Part shown: positions 1 through 7,299 of the stretch, one piece after another
Layout: every line of letters starts with the position of its first letter
Numbering within the stretch: position 1 is the stretch's first letter
The notes under the pieces: model-generated
What the model was told of the DNA's origin: nothing
Database searches by the model: none
Seen by the model: the letters and a program-made list of their open reading frames with translations, nothing else
Position numbers and translations under genes: made by a program
Origin: Planctomycetota bacterium
GTDB taxonomy: Bacteria; Planctomycetota; UBA1135; UBA2386
DNA length: 9,770 nucleotides
NCBI GenBank assembly: GCA_947455805.1
Contig: CANGSN010000076.1
Coordinates: 1 to 9,770, forward strand
Direction of reading: 5' to 3'

Positions 1-14
1 CGTGAGTGGTCGCG

Positions 15-1340
15 ATGCAGCGCGCGGCCGCGTCCGCGCCCACTGCCGGGTCGCGGATCGGGCGCCGAAGCACTAGAAGCACCGCCTTGCATCCCGGTCG
101 TCGCAACTACATCGCGGTCTGGCCGAGCCTGTTCGCGACCTCGATGGGCCTGATGGCCTTCCTGCCGATGCTCGCGCTGCACGTGCAGGAGCAGTTCGCG
201 ATCGACGATGCGAACGAACTGGCGTTCTGGGCGAGCCTGATCTACGGCGCCGCCCCGTTCTCGGCGGCGGTCGCCGGGCCGCTGTGGGGTGCACTCGGCG
301 ACCAGCGCGGCAAGAAGCCGATGGCGATCCGCGCCAACCTCGCGATCGCCGCGACCACGGCGCTGATGCCGTTGGCGCCGTCGCCGGTGGTGCTGCTGCT
401 GATGCGGTCGCTGCAGGGGGCGCTGGCCGGCTACGTGGCGCCGGCGATCTCGCTGGTCACGCAGGGCATGCCGCGGCGGCTGCACGGCCGCGTGATCGCG
501 CGACTGCAGGTGGCGATGGCCACCGGTTCGCTGCTCGGCCCGAACCTCGGCGCCGAGATCACGCACTGGTGGGGCCGCGCGTCGCTGTTCTGGGTGGCGA
601 GTGCCTTGTCGCTGCTGGCGGCGCTGCAGCTGCACCTGTTCGCGCGCGAAGAACGCGTCGTCGCGTCGGGCGGTGTCGGCGCGTTCCTGCGCGGCTTCGG
701 ACGCGGCTGCCGCGAACTGCTGCGCCAGCGCGTGTTCGCCGGCCTCCTGGTGCTGGTGCTGACGTTGCGCCTCGGCCAGAACATGCTCGAGCCGCTGCTG
801 TCGTTGTTCCTCGGCGAACTGGGACCCGTGCGCTGGTTGTCGGCCTGGAGCCACACGCGCGAACTGGCGCTCGATCGCACCATCGCGGTGGCGTTCGCCG
901 TCCTGGCGATCGCGCAGTGGATCTGCACGCCGTGGTGGGGGCGCATGGCCGACCGGCACGGGCCGCTGCGGTGCCTCGGCTGGCTGGCGCTCGGCCTCTG
1001 CGCGCTGCAGGCGCTGGCCTCGCTGGTGCGCGATGCCGACGTGTTCCTGCTGCTGCGCTGCGGCACCGCCGCGCTGATGGCCGGCTCGATGACGCTCGCC
1101 TACGCCGCCGCCAGCAAGCGCGTCGCCGACGAACACCGCACGCTGTCGTTCGCGATGGTGCAGAGCTGCATCCAGTTCGGCCTCGCGATCGGGCCGGTGC
1201 TCGGCGCAGTGGCGGCGGCGCGCAGCGACGGTGGTCGCGACTTCCCGCGCGCGTTCGTCGCCGCCGCCGCGCTCTGCGGCCTCGCCGGCGTCGGCATGCT
1301 GTGGCTGCGCCGCAGTAGCCTCGCCAAGGTCGGCGGCTAG
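15..1340 (+). CDS. MFS efflux transporter, MdtG/TetA-like (drug:proton antiporter family)
   Basis: A 441-residue inner-membrane protein with about 12 hydrophobic segments, the usual size for a 12-helix major facilitator. From the ATG at 15, seen motifs are MFS motif A after the second helix (WGALGDQRGKK, residues 91-101), its second-half counterpart (WGRMADRHG, about 308-316), and an antiporter-type motif C in helix 5 (GSLLGPNLGA, 171-180). Remembered E. coli MdtG has a similar start (RNLIVAW, then a W-SG stretch before motif A), so proton-driven export of small drugs is the likely role; the substrate is unknown. The start is uncertain. An in-frame stop lies at 3-5, with GTG at 6 and ATG at 15. 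A TTG at 87, preceded by AGAAG at 75-79, would give a protein starting MHPGRRNYIAVW, closer to MdtG; the 24 residues before it look non-coding. The gene may share a transcript with the next one. Confidence 0.85.
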   Translation: MQRAAASAPTAGSRIGRRSTRSTALHPGRRNYIAVWPSLFATSMGLMAFLPMLALHVQEQFAIDDANELAFWASLIYGAAPFSAAVAGPLWGALGDQRGKKPMAIRANLAIAATTALMPLAPSPVVLLLMRSLQGALAGYVAPAISLVTQGMPRRLHGRVIARLQVAMATGSLLGPNLGAEITHWWGRASLFWVASALSLLAALQLHLFAREERVVASGGVGAFLRGFGRGCRELLRQRVFAGLLVLVLTLRLGQNMLEPLLSLFLGELGPVRWLSAWSHTRELALDRTIAVAFAVLAIAQWICTPWWGRMADRHGPLRCLGWLALGLCALQALASLVRDADVFLLLRCGTAALMAGSMTLAYAAASKRVADEHRTLSFAMVQSCIQFGLAIGPVLGAVAAARSDGGRDFPRAFVAAAALCGLAGVGMLWLRRSSLAKVGG

Positions 1341-1400
1341 ACTGCCGCGGTCCCGTTCCGTTCGCGGCGAGCGGCTCGTCCCGCCGATCGTCGCGACCTT

Positions 1401-1421
1401 CCGTCGTCGCGCCGTCGTCGC
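1401..1421. repeat. Two 10-base direct repeats just upstream of the NRDE gene
   Basis: CCGTCGTCGC occurs at 1401-1410 and again at 1412-1421, one helical turn apart (11-base period), ending five bases before the ATG at 1427. The 86-base gap holds no obvious Shine-Dalgarno sequence, and the repeat occupies the place where one would lie. In DNA this rich in CG and GTC codons it may be chance. Confidence 0.3.
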
Positions 1422-1426
1422 CTCCG

Positions 1427-2179
1427 ATGTGCCTGCTCGTCGTGTTGCGTGGTCTCCATGCCGACCATCCGATCGTCGTCGCCGCCAACCGCGACGAACG
1501 ACGGGATCGCCGCGCCGCACCGCCCGGGCTCTGGGTCGGCCAGCGCCGCCGCCTGTTGTCGCCGCGCGATCGCCAGGCCGGCGGCACCTGGCTCGCGATC
1601 GACGACCGCGGCCGCTTCGCCGGCATCACCAACCTCGCCGGCGTGCCGCCGGTGCCGGATGCCCCGTCGCGCGGCCACCTGCCACACCTGGCACTCGACC
1701 AGACCGACCTCGACGCCGGGGTGCAGGCGGTCGTCGCCAAGGTGAGGGAACACGCGCACGCCGGGTTCCAGCTGGTGTTGTGCGACGGCAAGCGCACGCT
1801 GATCGTGCGGCACGCGCGCGGCGTGGTGCAGACGATCGAGTGGCTCGAATCGCTGCTGGTCGTCAGCAACGAGCACGAACCCGGCCAGCTGGTGCTGCGC
1901 ACGCAGGCCGCGGCGTCGGCGCCGGCGCTGTCCCTGCCGACGCGGCTCGACGCGCTGGCGACGCTGCTGCGCGACCGCGGCGGGGACGCCCAACATCCGG
2001 TCTGCAAGCACGGCGAAGTCTACGGCACCGTGTCGAGCTCGCTGCTGGCGGTGCCGGCCGGCGATCCGGGGCAGCTGGTCTGGCGCTTCGCGGCTGGGCC
2101 GCCCGACGTCACCGAGTATCGCAACTATGGCAACCTCGGCAGCCGCCTGCTCCCGGACATTCATCCGTCGGACCAGTGA
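1427..2179 (+). CDS. NRDE family protein (TANGO2-like, DUF833)
   Basis: A 250-residue protein with the hallmarks of the NRDE/TANGO2 family. It starts Met-Cys-Leu, has HP at 14-15, and then VVAANRDE with the name-giving NRDE at 21-24. GGTWLAID follows at 52-59 and RFAGITNL at about 62-69, where the family normally has G-FA-LTN. The length matches the family (about 250-270). The conserved Cys2 resembles an N-terminal nucleophile exposed after Met removal, so an Ntn-hydrolase-like fold is plausible, but the reaction in bacteria is not established. Eukaryotic TANGO2 has been linked to Golgi organisation, lipid metabolism and haem handling. There is no signal peptide, so it is probably cytoplasmic. 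The start is fixed by the conserved MC. It lies 86 bases after the transporter gene on the same strand and ends convergent with the TPR operon. Confidence 0.88.
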   Translation: MCLLVVLRGLHADHPIVVAANRDERRDRRAAPPGLWVGQRRRLLSPRDRQAGGTWLAIDDRGRFAGITNLAGVPPVPDAPSRGHLPHLALDQTDLDAGVQAVVAKVREHAHAGFQLVLCDGKRTLIVRHARGVVQTIEWLESLLVVSNEHEPGQLVLRTQAAASAPALSLPTRLDALATLLRDRGGDAQHPVCKHGEVYGTVSSSLLAVPAGDPGQLVWRFAAGPPDVTEYRNYGNLGSRLLPDIHPSDQ

Positions 2180-2221
2180 GCCGCCGGACAGCCTGCCGCC
2201 TGCCAGCCAGCCACCGGACAG
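2180..2221. repeat. Short direct repeats in the convergent gap
   Basis: The 57-base gap between the convergent NRDE and TPR genes contains GCCGCCGGACAG (2180-2191) and GCCACCGGACAG (2210-2221), which match at 11 of 12 bases with a 30-base period. Between them is a tandem GCCTGCC pair (2191-2204). The only stem I find is CGCCTG (2197-2202) with CAGGCG (2229-2234), a six-base stem with a long loop and no T tract, so I do not call a Rho-independent terminator here. Confidence 0.35.
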
Positions 2222-2236
2222 GAACGGCCAGGCGCC

Positions 2237-3817
2237 CTACTTCGCCAGCTCGGCGAGGTTGGCCTGCGCGTCGGCCTTCGCCTTCTGCGCGCGTTCGCGC
2301 AGAGCGGCCGGCAGGCCGGCATCGGCCAGCGCCTTGTCGGCGAGCTGCAGCGCGCGTTCGTACATCGTGCGCGCCTTCGCCAGGTTGTCGGCGCCCTTCA
2401 GGTTGTACTGCAGCACGACCGCGGCGTCGTTCCACAGCTGTGCGGTGTCCGGCTCCTTCTCGATCGCGTGCTGGTAGGACGAGAACGCGGCCTCGAAGTC
2501 CCCGGTCTCGCGGCACAGGAACGCGTGGTTGTTCCAGGCGTCGGCGTCGTCCTTCAGGCAGGCGATGACGTGGTTCAGGTCGCGGCTCGCCGGCAGCCGC
2601 TGCTGCTGGTAGGCGCGGTCGCCGAGGAACTTCAGCACTGCGGCGATGGCGCCGCGGCGGTCGCCGTCGAGCGAGCGCAGCACGTCGGCGAAGGCGCGCG
2701 CACTGACCGCGGCGTAGCGGGCCGCATGCTGCTCGGCGCCGTCGTGGTCGCCGAGTTCGTAACGGCAGAGGAACAGGTAGTAGAGGTTGTTGGTGGCGGC
2801 AGGCGCGTCGGCCAGCGCCTGTTGGAAGCACGCGCTGGCCGCCTGCCAGTCGCCGGCGTCGAAGCGGGCGCGGCCCTCGTGGAAGCGCAGCGTCGCGACC
2901 TTGGCCGGCTGCGGCTTCTTGCCGGCCAGGTGCCGGTCGCGCAGGGCGGCGTAGAACGCAGCGCGCTCGGCCGGCTTCTTGTCGCGCACCAGCGCGTCGT
3001 GGTCTACGGCCACTTCGGGATCGATCACCAGCGCGTCGGCGACGTGCTGCTGCGCCTCCAGCGGCTTGCGATCGAGCCAGGCGATCTGGCCGAGCATCAA
3101 GTGCGGGTGGGCGCGTGTCGGGTCGATGCGGGCGGCGGTGGTGAACGCCATCTTCGCAGCCTGCCTTGCTCTGTCGATCGAGGCGATCGCGTCCGCTTCG
3201 GCCTGGCCCTTCGGTTGCTCGGCTTCGAACTGTTGCAGCAGGCCGCGGAAGCGATCGAGCGCCAGGCGCCCGAGCAGCACGTGCGCGCCCGGCTTGTCCG
3301 GATGGCGCTTCTGCACGTCCTCGGCCTCGCGCTGGGCGGCGGTGCTATCGCCCTGCATCAGGCGGATCTGCGCCAGCAGCAGGCGCGCGTCCTCGTCCTG
3401 CGGCGCCCTTTCCAGCACGGCGAGCACCAGGTCGGCGGCGTCGGCGAGCGTGACCTCGGGCTGTGGCAGGCCGGGCTCGCGTTCGAGGCGCAGCACCAAG
3501 GTGCGCGCCAGCATGTTCGGCACGTCGATGACGTCGGGGAACTGCTTCCTGCCGGCGTCGAGCAGTTCGAGGGCCTCGCGGAAGCGGCCGCTGCGGCCGA
3601 GGCAGCGGCCGGCGGCGACGACCCAGTCGGCGCGCGCCGGCTCGGCCTTGCTCAGCAGCACGAACGCATCGGCGGCCTCGCCGAAGCGCCCGTCGTTCTC
3701 GGCGGCGAAGGCCTTCGCCCGCAGCGCATTGGTGTCCTGGGCCGGCTGCTGCGCCGCGAGCGGCAGCAGCAGCGAGGTGGCGAGCAGGGAGACGGCCATC
3801 CGGCGAGCGATCCGCAT
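2237..3817 (-). CDS. Exported tetratricopeptide-repeat protein (paralogue of the upstream TPR lipoprotein)
   Basis: A 526-residue protein with a Sec signal peptide: basic MRIARR, a hydrophobic core (about 8-20), and likely cleavage around residues 22-26. No lipobox Cys is visible, so it is predicted to be soluble in the periplasm or secreted. The rest is a chain of degenerate TPR helix pairs rich in Ala, Leu and Arg, for example about 43-95, 130-200, 225-265, 309-340, 427-455 and 460-495. It ends with a charged Ala/Lys/Glu helix. No catalytic motif is visible; TPR arrays are protein-binding scaffolds. From about residue 170 onward it follows the second half of the upstream lipoprotein: RAHPHLML (235-242), then LRFHEGRARF (310-319), then WNNHAFLCRETG (428-439) and WNDAAVVLQYNL (462-473). 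The ATG lies one base after the upstream stop and has AAGG eight bases before it, so the two are surely one operon, probably translationally coupled. I cannot assign a named family. Confidence 0.85.
   Translation of the reverse strand: MRIARRMAVSLLATSLLLPLAAQQPAQDTNALRAKAFAAENDGRFGEAADAFVLLSKAEPARADWVVAAGRCLGRSGRFREALELLDAGRKQFPDVIDVPNMLARTLVLRLEREPGLPQPEVTLADAADLVLAVLERAPQDEDARLLLAQIRLMQGDSTAAQREAEDVQKRHPDKPGAHVLLGRLALDRFRGLLQQFEAEQPKGQAEADAIASIDRARQAAKMAFTTAARIDPTRAHPHLMLGQIAWLDRKPLEAQQHVADALVIDPEVAVDHDALVRDKKPAERAAFYAALRDRHLAGKKPQPAKVATLRFHEGRARFDAGDWQAASACFQQALADAPAATNNLYYLFLCRYELGDHDGAEQHAARYAAVSARAFADVLRSLDGDRRGAIAAVLKFLGDRAYQQQRLPASRDLNHVIACLKDDADAWNNHAFLCRETGDFEAAFSSYQHAIEKEPDTAQLWNDAAVVLQYNLKGADNLAKARTMYERALQLADKALADAGLPAALRERAQKAKADAQANLAELAK
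2240..3745 (-). repeat. TPR unit 3 (paralogous copy, about 500 codons)
   Basis: The mature part of the 526-residue protein is the third and most diverged copy of a repeat unit also present twice in the neighbouring lipoprotein. The clearest part is 2258-2890 (residues 310-520). It starts LRFHEGRARF, against LRWHQGRALF in unit 1 and VWYLGKARF in unit 2. It keeps the NN...R..G and ND.A signatures but has lost the VGD..NLA end motif found in units 1 and 2. Homology was judged by eye. Confidence 0.6.
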
Positions 3818-3818
3818 G

Positions 3819-6800
3819 TCACTTGCCTTGCAAGCCCTGTTCCGCCTCGCGCAGCCATTGCCTGGCGCCGGGGCGCCGGGCCTTCGGGAAGTAGGTCATG
3901 CTCTTCTCGGCGGCGGCCTTGGCAGCGGCGAAGTCCTTCGAGTGGCGCAGGTGCCAGAGGGCGAGGTTCTCGTAGCTGTCGCCGACGGCCATCTCGAGCG
4001 CCTGGCGATCGTTCGGCTCCTTCGGCGGTGCGTTCTTCAGCGTCGCTTCGCCGTCGCGGATCGCGCCGTCGAGGCGTTCCTTGCTGAGGTCCCAGTCGCG
4101 GTCGAGGTGGTAGATGGCGATCAAGGCCGTGTCGTTGCGCAGGCCGACGCTGGTCGGCTCGAGCTGCAGCGCGCGCGAGTAGGCCTTGTAGCTCTGCTCG
4201 TACATCGCCATCGCCTCGGCCTTCTTGCCTGCTTGCTCGAGCTCCTTGCCGTGGTCGCGCGCGAACAGGCCCGCGTTGTTCAGCAGGTCGCCGTCGCCGT
4301 TGGCCGCGTCGCTGGCGGCGCGGTAGATGGCCTCGGTCTTGGCCAGGTTCTCCTGCTTGAAGTAGTGGTCGGCGAGGATCTGCACGGCCAGCTTCGTCGT
4401 CTCGTTGGTGCCGAGCTCGGTGCCGATCTGGTCGGGGCGCAGGCGCACCGACTCGAGCAGCCACGTCTCGGCGTTGGCGAAGTCCTTGGCGCGCAGGGCC
4501 AGGTTGCCCTTCTTGCCGAGCACCATCGCCGTCCACATGTCGCAGCTGTCCTTGAACGCTGCGTTCTTCGCCATGGAATCGGCGAACGCCGCCTTCGCCT
4601 GGTCCAACGTCGTCTGCGCCTCGCTCAGCTTCTGCTGCCGGGCCTCGGCGTCGGCGAGCCAGAAGCGCGCCTTGCCGAGGTACCAGACGCCGACCGCGTC
4701 GTCGAGCTTCTGCAGCGCCTCGACGGCGAGCGCCATCTGCTCGGTGCGGTAGCCGATGGCCACGATGCCGTCGAGCAGCGCCTGGTCGCCGGGGCTCTTC
4801 TGCAGACCGCGGGCGTAGACGCGCACCGCTTCGGCGCCGGCCTTGGCCCACTCCTCGGTGGTGGCCCAGGCGGCGATCTGCTGCGGGTCGAGCTTGCCCT
4901 TCTCGTCGACGTAGCGGTACGACGCGCGCACCGCGTCGAGCAGTTCCTTGTCGTTGCCCTGCTTCTGCGCGAACAGCAGGCCGCCGGCGCGCGCGCGCAG
5001 CGTGTGCAGCGTCAGCAGGTGCTCGGGCTTGCCGCCGCCTTGCGACTGCATGTGCAGCAGGGCTCTGGTCAGCGTCGTCACCGACTCCTCGACCTGGTTG
5101 GCGGCGAACTGCGCCTCGGCCAGCATGAGCCGCGGCGGCACCGGCTCGGGATCGAGTTCGACGGCGCGGGTCAGCGCGCCGACGGCGTCCTGGAAGAACA
5201 GGTCGACGCCCTTCCGGTTGTTGGCCAGCGCCTGCTGCGCCAGCTTCAGGCCCAGCTCGCCGCGCAGCGCGTGGAAGGGCGCGTGCTCGCGGCAGGCCTT
5301 GGCGACGGTGTCGAGCAGCGACAAGGCACCGTCGAAGTCCTCGTTCTTGGCCTTCTCGTCGACCTGCGAGCGGATCTTCGCCAGCTCCTCGGCGGCGCCG
5401 CCTTGCGCGGGGGTGTCGCTGCCGACGGCCTCACTGCTGCCGCTGCTGCGCGCGGTCGACGCGATCTCGGCCTTGCCTTCGTTGCGCAGCATCGCCGCGG
5501 CTTCGCGGCGCGCGTACGGGAAGAACTTCACCGACTCCTCGCAGAACGCGCGGTACTCGGCGAACGGCCGCTGCAGGCGTTCCTTGTAGAGCACCGCCAG
5601 GTTCTGCCAGGCGTCGCCGACCGCTTCTTCGAGCGCTTCGCGCTGGTTGCGTTCGGCGTCCGCCGGCAGCGCCGCGAGCCGCTGCGCCCCGAGGTCGATG
5701 GCGCGGCGGAACAGCGTCTCGGCCTCGTCGTAGTCGCGCTCGAGGTGGTAGACGAGCATCAGCGCCGTGTCGTTGACGGTGCGCGCGTCGTCGGGGGCCA
5801 GCGCCATCGCCTTCCGGTAGTGGCGATAGCTGCGCTGCCACAGTTCCTTCGCCGCGGCGGTGTCGCCGGCGGCGGACCTGGCGACGCCGAGGTCGCGCGC
5901 GGCCAACGCGGCGTTGTTGTAGGCCCAGCTCCAGCGTTCCGGGCAGCGCTGCAGCAGTTGCTCGTCGAACGCCAGCGTGCGCGCCAGCGCGTCGTCGCCG
6001 CTCTCGCTGAGCGCCACGTGCACCGCGAAGGCGACGCCGGTGAAGTGCTCGCGGAAGCTGTCGATCAGCGTCGGCGCGCCGTCCTGGTAGGTCGTCGTCG
6101 CCGGCGAACGTTCGGCCGCCAGCAGGATCTCGGCGGCCGCGGTCTTCAGGTCGCCCATCTCGACGGCGACGCGCGCGCGCGACAGGTTGCACAAGGCGCG
6201 CCACTGGTCGCTGCCGCCGCGGTCGGCGGGCACCATCGCGCCGTAGTCGCCGAACACCGCGTCGGCCTTCTGGTAGCCCTCCATCGCCGCCTGGAAGTTG
6301 CCCTGGAAACGCAGGCGGTCGGCACGCAGGAACAGCGCGCGGCCCTGGTGCCAGCGCAGCGGCGTGACCGTCGGATTGCTGCGCACGAGGCGCGAATACG
6401 AGCCGACCATCGCTTCGACCTGCCCGTTGTCGACCATCCACTGGATGTAGGCGTCGTGGATCGCCACTTCGCGCGGGAACTCGAGCAGGCCGCGTTCGTA
6501 CTCGCGCAGCGCTTCGCCGGTCTGGCCGAGGCGGCGCTGGATCAGGGCCAGGCTGGCGATGGCCTCGCCGGGGAACTCGCTGCGGGCGGCGGCGAAGCGG
6601 CCGGCGGCGGTGGTGGCGAGGCGCGCCGTCTCGGCGCCGATCGGAGCCGTGCCACGCTGGTCGCGCTCGGTGCCTTCGAGTTCGGCCTGGCGGGCGGCGT
6701 CGAACTGACGGAGATCGCAGCGGCCGGCGAGCAGCATCGCCTGCGCCGCCGAACGGCGCGCGGTCGGCACGCCGAGTTCGGCGAAGGCGGCGGCGGCGCG

Positions 6801-7184
6801 CGTGGCGACAGCGGCACCGGTCTGGAACTCGCCGAGCTCGGCGTAGCACTCGGACAGCTGCAGCAGGTGCGGGGCGGCGTCGGCTTCGTCGAGACCGACG
6901 ATCGCCTGCTCGAGGTCGGCGGCGGCGCCGCGCAGGAATGGCTCGCGATTGCGCGGGTCGTTGCGGGCGATGCGCATCACGCCGTCGGCGCGCACCAGCA
7001 GGGCGTCGCGCAAACCCTTGTTCGCGGCCAGCAGCTCGTCGGCGATGGCGCACGCGCGGTGCGGGTCGTCGGTCAGCAGGCGGCGGGCTTCGTTCAGCCG
7101 TTCGGTCTCGGCGGCGTTCGGGGGGACGACGTTGGCGCAGGCGGCCACGACGGTGGCGCACCAGAGGAGGGTCGTGATCTTCAT
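3819..7184 (-). CDS. Large TPR lipoprotein with internal duplication
   Basis: A predicted 1121-residue exported lipoprotein. It starts MKITTLLWCATVVAAC, a short basic start and hydrophobic core ending in a lipobox (VAAC) with the lipidated Cys at 16. Residue 17 is Ala, not the Asp that retains lipoproteins in the inner membrane of enterics. The open frame runs upstream to 7451, but I chose the ATG at 7184 because only it puts the signal peptide at the N-terminus and leaves room for the divergent promoters. No good Shine-Dalgarno precedes it. The rest is degenerate TPR helices in two related halves, about 17-568 and 599-1121, joined by a Ser/Gly/Ala-rich linker (569-598). Residues 423-480 and 969-1026 align without gaps at 25 of 58 identical positions, including NNA-L-ARD-G, SY--Y and NDTAL---YH. 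No enzymatic motif is seen. It is probably a protein-binding scaffold on an envelope membrane. The gene is followed after one base by its paralogue and is divergent from the lipid-transport operon. Confidence 0.85.
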   Translation of the reverse strand: MKITTLLWCATVVAACANVVPPNAAETERLNEARRLLTDDPHRACAIADELLAANKGLRDALLVRADGVMRIARNDPRNREPFLRGAAADLEQAIVGLDEADAAPHLLQLSECYAELGEFQTGAAVATRAAAAFAELGVPTARRSAAQAMLLAGRCDLRQFDAARQAELEGTERDQRGTAPIGAETARLATTAAGRFAAARSEFPGEAIASLALIQRRLGQTGEALREYERGLLEFPREVAIHDAYIQWMVDNGQVEAMVGSYSRLVRSNPTVTPLRWHQGRALFLRADRLRFQGNFQAAMEGYQKADAVFGDYGAMVPADRGGSDQWRALCNLSRARVAVEMGDLKTAAAEILLAAERSPATTTYQDGAPTLIDSFREHFTGVAFAVHVALSESGDDALARTLAFDEQLLQRCPERWSWAYNNAALAARDLGVARSAAGDTAAAKELWQRSYRHYRKAMALAPDDARTVNDTALMLVYHLERDYDEAETLFRRAIDLGAQRLAALPADAERNQREALEEAVGDAWQNLAVLYKERLQRPFAEYRAFCEESVKFFPYARREAAAMLRNEGKAEIASTARSSGSSEAVGSDTPAQGGAAEELAKIRSQVDEKAKNEDFDGALSLLDTVAKACREHAPFHALRGELGLKLAQQALANNRKGVDLFFQDAVGALTRAVELDPEPVPPRLMLAEAQFAANQVEESVTTLTRALLHMQSQGGGKPEHLLTLHTLRARAGGLLFAQKQGNDKELLDAVRASYRYVDEKGKLDPQQIAAWATTEEWAKAGAEAVRVYARGLQKSPGDQALLDGIVAIGYRTEQMALAVEALQKLDDAVGVWYLGKARFWLADAEARQQKLSEAQTTLDQAKAAFADSMAKNAAFKDSCDMWTAMVLGKKGNLALRAKDFANAETWLLESVRLRPDQIGTELGTNETTKLAVQILADHYFKQENLAKTEAIYRAASDAANGDGDLLNNAGLFARDHGKELEQAGKKAEAMAMYEQSYKAYSRALQLEPTSVGLRNDTALIAIYHLDRDWDLSKERLDGAIRDGEATLKNAPPKEPNDRQALEMAVGDSYENLALWHLRHSKDFAAAKAAAEKSMTYFPKARRPGARQWLREAEQGLQGK
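3822..5390 (-). repeat. TPR unit 2 (C-terminal half of the lipoprotein)
   Basis: Residues 599-1121 of the lipoprotein. The best conserved part is 3828-4691 (residues 832-1119), matching unit 1 residues 276-566 with only small gaps. Shared landmarks are W-x-x-G-[RK]-A-x-F at the start, NNAGLFARDHG (969-979), NDTALIAIYHLDRD (1017-1030), ALEMAVGD (1062-1069) and a final YFPKARR (1098-1104), against FFPYARR in unit 1. This half has no export signal of its own. Confidence 0.7.
3826..3829 (-). promoter_or_regulatory. Ribosome binding site of the 526-residue TPR gene
   Basis: On the minus strand AAGG lies eight bases before the ATG at 3817, inside the last codons of the lipoprotein gene. It supports the ATG at 3817 over the in-frame ATG at 3799, which would cut off the basic start of the signal peptide. 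With a one-base gap it also suggests translational coupling. Confidence 0.5.
5481..7136 (-). repeat. TPR unit 1 (N-terminal half of the lipoprotein)
   Basis: Residues 17-568 of the lipoprotein, the first of three related units. The strongest stretch is 5487-6359 (residues 276-566): LRWHQGRALF (276-285), NNAALAARDLG (423-433), NDTALMLVYHLERD (471-484), ALEEAVGD (517-524) and FFPYARR (554-560). The earlier part (about 60-130) aligns more weakly with residues 637-712 of unit 2 through a similar helix pattern and a shared PxLxxLxE-type segment. Confidence 0.65.
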
Positions 7185-7196
7185 GGTGGGGAACGG

Positions 7197-7216
7197 ACCG
7201 CGGCGGAACCGCGGCG
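7197..7216. repeat. 11-base tandem repeat forming a GC hairpin before the lipoprotein start
   Basis: ACCGCGGCG occurs at 7197-7205 and 7208-7216. Because CCGCGG is its own reverse complement, the two copies can pair as a six-base stem (7198-7203 with 7209-7214) around a five-base loop. In the leftward transcript the stem ends 13 bases before the ATG at 7184, next to where a ribosome would bind. It could affect translation or be a dyad operator. It is short enough to be chance in DNA this GC-rich. Confidence 0.4.
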
Positions 7217-7238
7217 ACGGCCGGGATGGGGGCACGTC

Positions 7239-7299
7239 GGAAGGGACGAAAGCGACCGAACGCATCATGACGGGGTCGGCACAGGGTGGAAAGGACGAA
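7239..7299. repeat. Pair of purine-rich 12-base direct repeats
   Basis: GGAAGGGACGAA (7239-7250) and GGAAAGGACGAA (7288-7299) differ at one base and start 49 bases apart in the middle of the divergent region. Purine-rich runs are uncommon in this GC-dominated window, so they may be paired binding sites for a regulator. No function can be assigned. Confidence 0.35.

Noticed and set aside
559..2007. A 482-codon minus-strand open frame across the transporter and NRDE genes
   Set aside because: It is Arg/Ala/Ser-rich with no motif, and it lies opposite two genes with clear family signatures.
2191..2236. Possible transcription terminator in the convergent gap
   Set aside because: The best stem is only six base pairs with a loop of about 26 bases and no T tract on either strand.
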